Source of the DNA: Platanthera guangdongensis
Taxonomy: Eukaryota > Streptophyta > Magnoliopsida > Asparagales > Orchidaceae
DNA length: 64,000 nt
Reading direction: 5' to 3'
Assembly: GCA_039583875.1 (NCBI GenBank)
Contig: CM077150.1
Span: 176,771,499 to 176,835,498 of the forward strand
The notes under the pieces were generated by a model. The model did no database searches. It was not told where the DNA came from and saw only the letters and a list, made by a program, of their open reading frames with translations. Positions 11,196 through 22,954 of this stretch are shown here, in pieces. A program made the position numbers and the translations under genes. How positions within the stretch are numbered: the first letter of the stretch is position 1; every line of letters starts with the position of its first letter.

Positions 11196-12008
11196 GGCTT
11201 ATTCTGTCAACAGAAGATGATGATTCACACAAGATCAAGCTATTCATTGAAGAATCAATTCAAGTGAAGATCTAAGAAGTTGGAGAGAGAGAGCTCCTTC
11301 CAAGAAGACAGCCGTTGGAATCAGGCTGTGAAGAAGGTTTCAGATCAAGGTCTGATTCTTAAGTTGCAGTGATTGAAGATTAGCTGCAGAGAGTATCAAC
11401 CCTATTGTGTTCTACATTCAAGAAGCTTTGATGAAAGCCAAGTGAGGTTGATCTCAGCAGAGTTCTTCCAAGAACTCATCAAGAAACCTATCAACTCTTC
11501 TCTCTTATTCTGAGTTGAGGTTATACACTTTGAATTTTTATTTTCTTGTAGGATCCTTAGGGATCTGAGTTGTAAGCCTGAAATTATAAAGGCTGAGTGG
11601 TAGTGCCTGTGTGCCTGAGTGTAGGAGATCCATATCTCTGAGTGTAGGCCTTGTTGAAGGCTGAGTGTAGGTCTTTGTGAAGACTGAGTTGTAGGGCCTT
11701 AGGCCTGATCTGTAGGAACCATTTGGGGTTCTGAGTGTAAGATCTGAGGATCTGAGGAATAGTGAAGGAGTTTGGCCGAATCTAGTACACTACTAGATAG
11801 GCGAAGGGGGAAAGTGGATGTACCCAAACCTTGGGGAACCACTATAAATCTATGTGTTCACTGTGTGCATGCTATATTCTTTGATTGCTGATTGATTGCT
11901 GTGAAGAAGTAGTTATAAATCTGTGATATAATCTGCCTAAAAGTTTAAAAAGATTTAGTCACCTATTCACCCCCCCCCTCTAGGTGATTAGGTACAATTT
12001 CTTTCAAG

Positions 12009-12020
12009 TGGTATCAGAGG
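12009..12020 (+). other. Primer-binding site of copia-2
   Basis: TGGTATCAGAGG begins two bases after the LTR end and matches the complement of the initiator-Met tRNA 3' end at all but the last position. It primes minus-strand DNA synthesis. Confidence 0.93.
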
Positions 12021-12118
12021 GAGGTTTCTCAAAAGAGGACATAACTGTTTGAGTACATCCTGTTGGCAGATTCAGTGCAATCAAGGACAGATTCAGCATA
12101 ATCAAGAAAATCAAGAAA

Positions 12119-15100
12119 ATGGGTTCAACAGAGAATCACAAAGAACTTGGATCCATGAAGTTGTCAATATGCAGAAAGGAGATTTTTGGCATCTGAAAAG
12201 AAAGGGTGAGACTATTTATGGAAGCCTCAGACCCTATAATTTATATCACAGTTAAAGAAGGGCCATATGTGCCTATGAAGGTATCTGTGTTAGATGCAAA
12301 TCAGAGAACACCAAAAGACTTTTCTGAAATGACAAAAGATGAGATTATTCTGGCCACCATGGACAAGAGGGCTTAGAATATCATTGTAAGTGCCATAGAT
12401 GATGCTACATTTCAGAACTTGATACACTGTAAAACATCAAAGGAGATGTGGGATATTCTGATAGTGTACATGGAGGGTTCAGAAGAAGTTAGACAAGACA
12501 GAAAGTCTTTGTTAAACCAAGAATATGAGAGCTTCAGACAAGGCAGGTCTGATAGTATAACAGAATGCTACAAGAAATTCTATAGGATTTTCAATGAGTT
12601 GATGTCCTATGGAAGAGAATTCAGCAATTATGAGCTGAATGATAAGTTCTTGAGGTCCCTAACAAAGGACTGGGACACCAAGATCTGTGCCATAAGGGAA
12701 ATGGCTAAGTTAGCAGATATTCCTCCTGCAACATTATTTGGAAAACTGCTATCCTATGAGATGCAGTTGATGGTAAGGAAGGAGGAGGAGAAGACTACAA
12801 GAAGTGAGCATAAAGAAAGAGCAGTGACATTCAAGACAGAAGCCACCAAGAAATATAAAAGTAAGTCTCCATCTCCACCTTCAAAAGTTGCTGGGACTGA
12901 GTCAGATGAGACAGAATGCAAGGATTCTGAAAGCAGTGAGAGTGATGAGGATTTTGCAGCTTTCACAAGACACTTTCAGAAGTTTCTAAAGAAGAAACAA
13001 TGGAGGTCAAAGCCATCCACTTCACAGGGAAAAGATGACTATTATCAGAACAAGATGTCATCAAAGAAAGACAGGAGAAAGCCCAAGTCAAGCAAAGAAA
13101 CTTTATCAAAAATTTTATGCTATTGCTGTAACAGACAAGGACATGTTGTTGCTGACTGTCCAGAGAAAAGGAAAGAGTCTAATGATAAGAAGAAGATTCA
13201 CACCAAGGGCAAAGAGGAAAGGTCCTTTGTTGCCAAGAAGGACAAAAGCCTGTCAGACATATCATCTTCAGAAACTGATTCAGAAGCAGAAGCTTACATT
13301 GGACTGTTTGCTGAAGAAGAAGAAGAGGAGTTCATCCAGTTAATGAACTCTATATATGAGCAAGAGGACATTTAGTGCAAAGGACTGATGGCCTTAACAG
13401 AAGGTGACAAAATCCAGGAGCAGCCTTGACCAAGTCAGGTACAAAATTGTTCTTTAAGTTCAATTTCTAGTGCTAGTTTAGACTCAGTTACATCAGCATC
13501 AAGTGATGCCAGTGGATCTGAATCTGAAGGGGATATTCATCAGTTGATTGATGAATATAGTATACTGTTGCAAGCTTTTAAGAAAAGCAAATCCTTGGCC
13601 AAGAGTCAGGCAAAGGAGATTGCTAGTCTCAAAGAGGCTGCAACTGATTTTGAGAAGTTGATTGATCAAAAGCTAAATGAAATAGCCTGACTGAAGCACA
13701 TAACTGTTATTCAGATGGGGACTATAATATTTAAGAATGATCAAATCAGAAATCTGGAGATTAGTATTCAGAAGGAGAGAGATATAGTAGCAAGGTTCTC
13801 TAAACCAAAATCAGTTCTACCTTTGATAGATGAGTTTATACCTCACAAGGGTAAAACTGGATTAGGGTTTACACAACCTGCTAGGACTGTAAAGTCCAAG
13901 TCTAAGGGCAAAGCCCCAGTACTCAACAAGCCTATTGTAGATAGAACAGCTAGGGTTGTACCTAAGTAAAGGTACAATAGATTTAAGTGCTAGTGCTGTG
14001 GCAAGGTAGGCCACTTTGTCATGGACTGTTGGCACAATTCAATTGCCAAATTGAGTAGCAAAATGCCTGTTGGAAGATCTGCAGGTAGCTTTGTTAAGAG
14101 GCAAACTAAGCAGCACCAAGGACCCAAGAATTCTTTGGGTTCTAAGGTCAACTAATCTGTTTTGCAGGTGAGTCCAAGTGGCCATGCCCCAATATGGTAC
14201 TTGGACAGTGGATAATCCAGGCATATGACTGGAACTAGAGGATTGCTAAAGGACTTCACACCAATCAAGGATGGTCCTAAAGTCACCTTTGGTGGTTCTG
14301 AAAAAGGAATCATCAAAGGTTTTGATAACATTTCTAGCAACCTTATAACAATTACTCAAGTGGTCTATGTTAAAGGTTTGAAACATAACCTTATTAGTAT
14401 AAGTCAACTGAGTGATTTAGGATATGACATCTCATTTGTCAAAGATGGTTGTCATATCAGGTGGTCAAATGATCAAGAGATCATTTTGACAGGTTATAGA
14501 AAGAGAAATGTCTATTGCCTAGACATTATGTGTGAGAACAATGTTTCTCCAGTGTGTCTTGTAGCTGATAAGAAAGTCTCTCATTGTGTCAAATGGCACA
14601 AGAGGCTAGCCCATCTTAACTACAAGACAATTGGCCAACTCTATAGCAAAGAGTTAGTGATGAATGGTCCTCAGGTTAAGTGTATTAAAGATGGGATATG
14701 CTCAGCTTGTCAAAAGGGCAAGCAGACTAGATCCACCTTTAATAGCATTGAGAACAAAGATGCTGTGAGGTGCTTATACCTCTTGCATATGGATCTCTTT
14801 GGTCCTATGCCAGTTCACAGCCTAGGTAGGAAGGTCTACACATTTGTGGTTGTAGATGACTACTCAAGGTTTTCCTGGGTGTTCTTCCTTAGACAGAAAT
14901 CTGAAACACCTAGTATCTTCTATAGTTTTGTCAAACAAATTCAGAATGAGTTAGACAGTACAATGGTCAAAATAAGAAGTGACCATGGTACTGAATTCCA
15001 GTCTGATAGTATGAAAAAACTATGTGAAGAATTTGGGATATTTTAGGAATTTTCTTCACCAAGAACACCTCAGCAAAATGGCATTGCTGAAAGGAAAAAT

Positions 15101-17347
15101 AGAACCTTGATTGAGGCTGGTAGAACCCTATTAAGTGACACATCTCTCCCAGAATATTTCTGGGCTGAGGCAGTTAATATTGCATGCCATGTAATTAATA
15201 GGGCTACCATTACTAAGAGCCATAATAAGACCCCCTATGAGATTGTGCAAGGCAGAAAACCAAACCTATCCTATTTCAGGATCTTTGGTTGTAAATGTTA
15301 TATACTTAACAATGGTAAGTCTTACTTAACCAAGTTTGCTGCCAAATCCCAAGAGGGGATCTTTGTTGGGTACAACAATAATAGTAAGGCTTATAGGGTC
15401 TACAACTTGACTACTCAAGTTGTAGAGGAATCAGTACATGTAGTATTTGATGAAACTAGACTCATTAACCATGAATTGTCTAGAAGTATTTGCAGCTCCA
15501 CATGTGTGACTAAGAAGATGGACAAGCTCACTATTGAAGAAGGATCTACTACAAGTCAGCATGTAGATGATAGTGGCTGTTGTCCAGGGGGATTACTAGA
15601 TGCACCTGATGCAGAAGAAGACCAAGGAGTGCAGCAAGTTGAAGAAGCTGAAGGAGTTCAACATGAAGCCAGGCTGCCTACAGCTACTAGGCATCTACGA
15701 GATCATCCAGCAGATCAAATTATTGGTGATCTAAGACAAGGGGTACAAACAAGGAGCAGAAATCTAAGTTCAGTACTCTACTCCAGTTTTCTATCCCAAG
15801 TTGAGCCAAAGAAATTTGAAGAAGCCATCCTAGACCCTCATTGGATTGAGGCAATACAAGAGGAGCTGAATCGGTTCAAGAGATGCAAAGTCTGGGAGCT
15901 TGTTCCTAAACCAAAAGACCACAACATAATTGGAACTAAGTGGATCTTCAGGAACAAGATGGATGAACATGGAGTGATTATAAAGAATAAAGCAAGACTG
16001 GTTGCTAAGGGATATAGGCAGGAAGAAGGTATTGATTTTGATCAAACCTTTGCTCCAGTAGCCAGACTGGAAGCCATAAGGATGTTCCTGACCTATGCAA
16101 CCTATCAAGGGTTTAAAGTATACCAAATGGATGTTAAGTCAGCCTTTTTGAATGGCAATCTGAAAGAAGAAGTATATGTGGAACAACAATCATGTTTTGT
16201 TGATTCAACTCAACCTAATTATGTCTATAGACTTAGGAAGGCTTTGTATGGGTTAAAACAAGCCCCTAGGGCTTGGTATGAAACCCTGTCTAGTTTCCTC
16301 ATTGAGAATAAATTCACAAGTGGGAAAATAGGCAAGACTCTATTCCTTAGGGAATCCATAGGCAAGATCATACTAGTCCAAATATATGTAGATGACATCA
16401 TATTTGGGTCTACTGAAAGTAGTCTTTGCAAGAAGTTTGCAAAACGTATGCAAGGACAATTTGAAATGAGCAGTATGGGGGAACTTAAGTTCTTCTTGGG
16501 TCTCCAAGTTAGACAGACTGAGAATGGTTAATCCATATTCCAGTCTAAGTTCACCGTAGAACTGATAAGGAAGTATGGTATGGAATCATCCAGTACCATG
16601 AAAACTCCTATGGGGTCAAGTATGTCTCTTAGCAAAGATGATGCAGGGAAACCTGTAGATGAGACTTTGTATAGAGGGATAGTTGGCTCCCTATTGTATT
16701 TGACTGCAAGTAGACCAGATATCATGTATAATACATGTGTCTGTGCTAGGTACCAAGCTTGCCCTAAAGAGTCTCATTTGACAACAGTCAAAAGAATTCT
16801 GAGATATCTTAAGGGCACTCCTTATCTAGGCCTTTGGTACCCTAGGAATAGAGACTTTGAACTGACAGGTTATTCAGATGTAGACTTTGTAGGCTGCAAG
16901 GAAGATAGGAAAAGTACAACTGGTACCTGTCAATTCCTAGGTGGAAGACTGATATCTTGGAGTAACAAGAAGCAAACAAGTGTGGCTATCTCCACTGCAG
17001 AATCAGAGTATGTGTCTGCAGGAAGTTGCTGTGCTCAACTTCTATGGATACAACATCAGCTTGAGAATTATGGTATTCAAGTAAGTAGAACACCACTATT
17101 TTGTGATTCTACTAATACTATATCTATTGAAAACAATCCTGTTTCCTATAGTAGAACTAAACACATTGAAATAAAATATCATTTTCTAAGGGAACATGTG
17201 GAAAAAGAAGATATTTCACTAGAATATGTCAATACAGATAATCAACTAGCTGACATGTATACTAAGCCTTTAGAAGAAACCAAATTCAATAGATTCAAAA
17301 TTGAATTAGGTCTGATAAACTTAGAATACGTTTTCAGAAATGGCTAA
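12119..17347 (+). pseudogene. gag-pol: Copia-2 gag-pol, one continuous frame with 11 nonsense codons
   Basis: The ATG at 12119 opens frame 2, which continues to TAA 17345 without a frameshift. Gag has an LTR-gag domain (about 12300-12790), a zinc knuckle CYCCNRQGHVVADC (about 13120) and a second knuckle near 13985 damaged by TAG. Pol has a protease motif DSG near 14205, an integrase HHCC region (14595-14715), HMDLFGP, RSDHGTEF and [11 protein letters not shown] with YVDDIIFGS near 16385 and RNase H to the end. Stops: 12194, 12374, 13373, 13427, 13688, 13967, 13991, 14153, 14213, 15044, 16529. That at 14153 sits at the gag/pol junction and may be original; most others fit single C-to-T or G-to-A changes. 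Confidence 0.93.
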
Positions 17348-17837
17348 GTAAAATAGTGTCGACACACAGAGTTGTCTGTGTCGAGACAAAAAGTTGGTGT
17401 CGACACTTCAGAGAAAAGGTGTCGACACATCTAGGAAGTTGGTGTCGACACTTCAGATAATTAGTGTCGACACTTACAGAATAGGTGTCGACACATCCAA
17501 GGTGGTGTCGACACTTAGACTTTATGCAGAATTAGTGAAGTAAAGTCTCGACCAAGTGTCGAGTTAAGTGGTGTCGACACATAAACAAGTGTCGACACAT
17601 ATATTCTGTCGACTATACTTGTGTCGACACATGGTTGTCGAGACATTATAAGTCTGTGTCGACACTTTTCAACAGTGTCGACACAATTTAAGTATTTTGA
17701 CGCGCCCTTTCATCTTCGATCCTAGAAAGGTATAAATAGGATTTCGCCATTGTCTGTCGACACGCTCACCAAAGTTTCGAGACCAAACTTGTGTGTCGAC
17801 ACCTCTCTTCTCTCAATTCAAATTTCTTCAAACCCTA
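17348..17837 (+). promoter_or_regulatory. Copia-2 internal promoter-like region for the third ORF
   Basis: Directly after the pol stop are about 13 perfect GTGTCGACAC palindromes plus decayed ones (17357-17690), then TATAAATAG at 17731-17739, two more palindromes in the leader and AAACCCTAATG at the start codon (17838). Spacing from TATA to ATG is about 100 bp, fitting a plant promoter with a short leader. The palindrome is the LTR one, but the spacers are unrelated to the LTR spacers. Activity is inferred. Confidence 0.75.
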
Positions 17838-20693
17838 ATGGCGCCCAAGCTCGAAGAGAACGTGAATGAAGGATATGAGCTGGTGCGACATGCATTTGAT
17901 GAGGTAGAACCTGCAATCAAAGGTGTGGTAACCCGAGTTGCAGAATCTGGATTAGAATTCCTTGTTTCAGAACCCATCAAGATCTGGAAAAAGGAGGTCC
18001 TGAAATTTCTGAATGGCGCAACCCTAGATGAGTCAGGACTAAAGATTAAGTCAAGGGTTCATGGAGAAAAGGTGAATGTCTCACCTAAGAGTTTAAGAAA
18101 GGTACTAAACCTACCAAGGACTAAGGAAGAAGATGAAGTTTCTGCTTCTAAGACTAGAGAAGCATTAACATGGTGTGGACTGGATTCCAAGATGAAAATA
18201 AGATCTGTTTTCAATAGAAAAGGAATGAACAGCCAAGATAAATTTCTCTCTGAAATTGTTGGCAAGGTGATCTTGTGCAAGCCTGGAGGGCATGACAGAG
18301 TATCAGCTCATATGATTGGTCTAATGACAAGAATTATCTTTACACTACAAACTGATTGGTCTGCAGTAGTGTTTGAGAAGATTAAGGAGAGTATGAAGAA
18401 GCCCAATTTGGGTAGGATTCTTAGTCTATACCTGGCTGGTAGTATACCAGAGGTCATGAGTCAAGCTGCTGGAACTAAGATCAATCACATGAGGAAGATG
18501 GACATGAGAATCTTCTCTAGATGGGATAGAGTCTTGACTAAGGAAATGCCTACTCCTGAGAAGGTAACACCACCAAAGAAGAAGAAGAAGTCAGCCCCTG
18601 TGGCTCAAGAATCCTCTAGCAGCTCTGAGGAGAAAGTTGTCTTTACTCCTGATGAGGAAGAAGTTGGAAATGCTGGACAATCTCCAGCAAGACAAGAAGA
18701 AGCACCAAGGCAGGGGGAGCTACCTCAAGCTAGCCCAGTACACCAGGATTCTATCCAGGGGGAGCCTTTACTAGTGGAAGAGCCAACTCCACTAGAAAGT
18801 GAACAAGCTACCCACACTATACTTGAGGTAATCACTGAGATTAATGCATTAGATTTCCATATTAGGAATGATATTTTGTCTGATTCATTAAATAATGTTA
18901 ATCAGCAAACAGAAACACATAGTCAACCCCAAGATGTTGTCATGGAGGACACATCTGTTGCAGATCAAGTAGTATTTGATCAAGTTGTTGATGAGATTAG
19001 AATTTCTCCACCCCATCCTCAACAAGAATTTACTTTGGAAGAGCTATTCCCAGACCTTCTTCAAACTGACATTGAAGTTGAGAAAGAAAGTGCTACTGCT
19101 GAAGGGGAGAAGGCTCATGTTGAGGGGGAGCAAGTAAAGAATATACAAGAAACTACAGGCAAAGAGACTGAGGTGCCACAAGATGATGAGCAGGTACAAA
19201 GGACTGAGAAGGAGTTACCTTCAAGCCCAAAGGATAGAGTGACTATTGATAGCACATCTGCTTCTGAAAATGAAGAGGCTGCAAGAGCCAAGAAGAGGAA
19301 GTTTCAAGTTTTCAAAAGGAGGAGCCAGAATTATAAGAAAGCTCTGCAAACAATAGCACCATAGCCTGCACCACAGCCAGCCCCATCTATAGATTTTAGT
19401 TCTCTAATGGTTGCAATGTAGATAAAGATGGATGAGCAAAGACAGACTTTACAATCTTATATGGATGAAGGAAATAAGTCTCTACAGTTTGATCTGACCC
19501 AAGATATTAAGTCCATCAGATTTGAAATGAATCTGAATAAGAAGGAGATGACTGACTGCTTCCACAAGGGAGGGAATGCAGTGGTCTACTTAGCTACACA
19601 TCAAGAGAAGATCAAAGCTCAAGTAGATGATATTGCAGTGAAGCAAGGCAATGTACTGGAGAACCAGATAAGAATGAATGATAATTTAACTGCTTCACAC
19701 AATACAATAGTCACAGAATTGAAAAATATATCTACTGGTCAGACTACAGCTAATGCTACAGCTAAGGCAGCATTTGATAAAGCATTACAAGAGGGAATAA
19801 CTACTGTTAAAACTGCTATAGTAGACTCTCAAAAGGCTATAACTGACAGACTCCAAAGGTTGAAACCTTTCTTTAAGGATGGAGTAAACTATTTGGATGC
19901 ACAAATAAGATTTCAGAAAGATGATCTGAGGGATCATATTAAAAGAGAAGTCATAAAGGGGGAGAGGGTGTTAGTCAAAGAAGGCTCTGATCATGCAAAA
20001 TGGATTTCCAATTCCATCAGAGCCACCCTTGGATATCCTCCATTATGTGATGATGATAATGTTGCAGAGTCTGGGATTAATCCTGCATATCTTGGAGGGG
20101 AGCAAGCTGAAGTGGCTCAAGTAATTTACCCTCCACCAGACTTTGATATGATACAAGCAGATATACAGTCAATGTATAGCCCACCTGAGGGAAAGCAAAA
20201 TGTCATCATAGAAAAAGTGGTTCAGCCAGTGCCTGAGGCTATACAAGAAGCTATGCTGAAGGAACAAGAAGTCCAATTGTCTAAGAAGAGATTCAGGGAG
20301 CAAGCTGAACTCAGGCCTGACTTTGAACAATGGAGCCCCACTTCAAGGAATATCATTCTGACTGCATGGAAGGCTGCCAAAGACAATATTGTGGACAGAT
20401 GCAAATAGTATTCTGATGTGGAGTGGAGGAAGCATGAGAACAGGCAAGAAGCCATTGTGCAGTATAGAAGAAAGGCAAAGATGGGAAAGCTACCTCCTAT
20501 TGCCCAGGAGCCTAGCAAGTACTTTCCCAAGACTTATCATTATTTTGAAAGGCAAAAGATCAAGGCAGAAGAATTGAAAAAGAAGGATCTGAAAGGCAAG
20601 AAGCCTGCTGCTGCTGAAGATGCTGAATCCCCAGTCCAAGCAAAGATACAATTTGGAAAGGGCATAGTGATCAAGGAGACTGAGAAGCAATAA
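17838..20693 (+). pseudogene. Copia-2 third ORF, one frame interrupted by three TAG codons
   Basis: ATG 17838 to TAA 20691 is one register broken only by TAG at 19362, 19419 and 20406. The pieces correspond to 508, about 326 and about 91 residues. The N-terminal 230 residues match copia-1's third ORF (VNVSP, VGKVILCKPGGHD) and resemble the putative plant transposon protein domain. An acidic Glu/Gln-rich linker with a basic AKKRK cluster (near 19290) follows, then a long helical, probably coiled-coil part (19430-20000) and a charged C terminus. There is no signal peptide. GGGGGAG-type polypurine runs recur in it. Role unknown; candidates are a virion accessory or a DNA-binding regulator. Confidence 0.8.
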
Positions 20694-20968
20694 GATAGAA
20701 TTTATCTTTTGTTTACAGTTGTAATCATTTAGTTTTAAAACTTTCTGTAAACTTTTGGATAATGATAATGTTGAAGTTCTTAGAACTATGTAATGTGTGA
20801 TAAATCTATTACATTAAATGTTCTGGGATATTTGTTATACATGTTTTGCTTTTACATGTTTATGTACTTACCCTGTCATTTAATATTGTTTTACATCATA
20901 CTGTGATTTTATTATGTATGGTGTATATCATTGACTAAGGGTTATGACTTCTCCAAATAGGGGGAGAT
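20694..20968 (+). other. Copia-2 3' spacer with polypurine tract (20955-20967)
   Basis: AT-rich untranslated DNA follows the third ORF. It ends with AAATAGGGGGAGA, the polypurine tract, one base before the LTR. The arm CTTCTCCAAAT (20948-20958) pairs 10 of 11 with ATTTGAAGAAG (20998-21008) inside the LTR. Confidence 0.85.
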
Positions 20969-22949
20969 TGTTGGGTACATTGGAATAAATGTACCTGATT
21001 TGAAGAAGCCTCACCCTACTCAATGATATACATCAAAATGTATTTGATGTATTTTGAGTTTAGTTGTGCAGATCAAGTATTTACAGGGAAAGCTGAAAAG
21101 TTTCTAAGTCCATGTGTCGACACCCAGGAGCAAAGTGTCGACACTTAAGAAGATTTGTGTCGACATCCAGAGAAGCAGTGTCGACACTTGGAGTAATTGT
21201 GTCGACACCAGGGATGCAGAGTCGACACCAGGAGGAAAGTGTCGACACATACAGGATGTGTCGACACTCATTGAAGAAATGTCCAGTGAAGAAGTGTCGA
21301 CACTTAGAAGCAGTGTCGACACCCAGTGGAACCTTGTCGACATCAGAAAGTGTCAACACATGAAGACTGTGTCGACACTCAGCAAAAGTTCAACAAATTC
21401 TAAGTACAAGTGTCGACACAAAGGAGATATGTCGACACTCAGCCAAAGTCTCAACACATGAAGACTGTGTCGACACAAAGGATCAGTGTCGACACACAGC
21501 AGAAGTCTCAACATAAGAAGAATGTGTCGACATAATGAAGAATGTGTCGACACACAGCAAACGTCTCAACACATGAAGAAAGTGTCGACACAAGGAGCTG
21601 TGTCGACACTCAGCAAATTTCTATGAAGACTAAGTACAAGTGTCGACACCAAGCAGATGTGTCGACACTCAACAAAAGTATCAACACTGAAGGCATGTGT
21701 CGACACCAAAAAGATGTGTCGACACTTAACAAGTTAAACACAAGAAGATGTGTCGACATAAAGGAGTTGTGTCGACACTTATAAGAAATCAACAAAGTAC
21801 TGAAGTACAAGGAGTTGTGTCGACACGCATTATCAGTGTTGACACATGATGAAGAAGCTGTGTCGAGAAGTAATTTCTACAACACAAGGAGTTGTGTCGA
21901 CACCATGAAGGCTAGTGTCGACACTTAGTCAACTTGTGTCGACACTTAGTCTATCAGTGTCGACACTTAAAGACAGACTGTCTCGACACTTTCAGACAGT
22001 TACAAATATTTCAAGAAGTGACTGGATGACATGACAGCTGCCATTCCAGCCGGTCTACTGCAACTGTCAGAGATGTCAGAAAGCTGTTAGAAACCGGATC
22101 AGCCGGTCACCATGAAGAAGGCCTATATATAGGCTTATTCTGTCAATAGAAGATGATGATTCACACAAGATCAAGCTATTCATTGAAGAATCAATTCAAG
22201 TGAATATCTAAGAAGTTGGAGAGAGAGAGAGCTCCTTCCAAGAAGACAGCCGTTGGAACCAGGCTGTGAAGAAGGTTTCAGATCAAGGCCTGATTCTTAA
22301 GTTGCAGTGATTGAAGATCAGCTGCAGAGAGTATCAACCCTATTGTGTTCTACATTCAAGAAGCTTTGAAGAAAGCCAAGTGAGGTTGATCTCAGCAGAG
22401 TTCTTCCAAGAACTCATCAAGAAACCTATCAACTCTTCTCTCTTATTCTGAGTTGAGATTATACACTTTGTATTTTTATTTTCTTGTAGGATCCTTAGGG
22501 ATCTGAGTTGTAAGCCTGAAATTATAAAGGCTGAGTGGTAGGGCCTGTGTGTTTGAGTGTAGGAGATCCATATCTCTAAGTGTAGGCCTTGTGGCTGAGT
22601 GTAGGCCTTGTTGAAGGCTGAGTGTAGGTCTTTGTGAAGACTGAGTTGTAGGGCCTTGGGTATGAGCTGTAGGAACCATTTGGGGTTCTAAGTGTAAGAT
22701 TTGAGGATCTGAGGAATAGTGAAGGAGTTTGGTCGAATCTAGATAGGCGAAGGGGGAAAGTGGATGTACCCAAACCTTGGGGAACCACTATAAATCTGTG
22801 TGTTCACTGTGTGCATGCTATATTCTGTGATTGCTGATTGATTGCTGTGAAGAAGTAGTTATAAATCTGTGATATAATCTGCCTAAAAGTTTAAAAAGAT
22901 TTAGTCACCTATTCACCCCCCTCTAGGTGATTAGGTACAATTTCTTTCA
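20969..22949 (+). repeat. Copia-2 3' LTR
   Basis: 1,981 bp, TGTTGGG to TTTCA, ending exactly at the second CAGCT. It repeats the 5' LTR with its palindrome array at about 21114-21985 and TATA at 22124. A short extra GTGTAGGCCTTG-type repeat lies near 22580. One array member decayed in the 5' LTR (near 10200) is intact here, so the two copies have decayed separately. Confidence 0.95.
21114..21985 (+). repeat. GTGTCGACAC palindrome array in the copia-2 3' LTR
   Basis: Same array as in the 5' LTR, unit for unit, with separate point changes, for example GTGTTGACAC near 21836. Most changes hit the central CG. Confidence 0.93.
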
Positions 22950-22954
22950 CAGCT
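22950..22954. repeat. Target site duplication of copia-2, right copy (CAGCT)
   Basis: Second copy of the 5-bp duplication; sequence after it continues gypsy A integrase. Confidence 0.97.

Larger units (their letters stand above)
10034..12006 (+). repeat. Copia-2 5' LTR
   Basis: TGTTGGGTACATT to TTTCA, 1,973 bp. It contains a small terminal hairpin (GGTACATT facing AATGTACC), the GTGTCGACAC array (10177-11053), a palindromic TATA box (11188) and a leader region with repeated GAGTGTAGG-type words. It differs from the 3' LTR by scattered substitutions and a few short indels, by eye about 2%. Confidence 0.95.
10034..22949 (+). mobile_element. Copia-2: complete SIRE/Maximus-type Ty1/copia retrotransposon, 12.9 kb
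   Basis: Two LTRs (10034-12006 and 20969-22949), initiator-Met primer-binding site, one gag-pol frame, an internal promoter-like array, a third ORF, a polypurine tract and a 5-bp target duplication are all present. Length and the extra ORF fit Sireviruses. It lies inside the integrase region of gypsy A. Nonsense codons in every coding region make it non-autonomous, but no frameshift was found in gag-pol or the third ORF. Confidence 0.96.
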
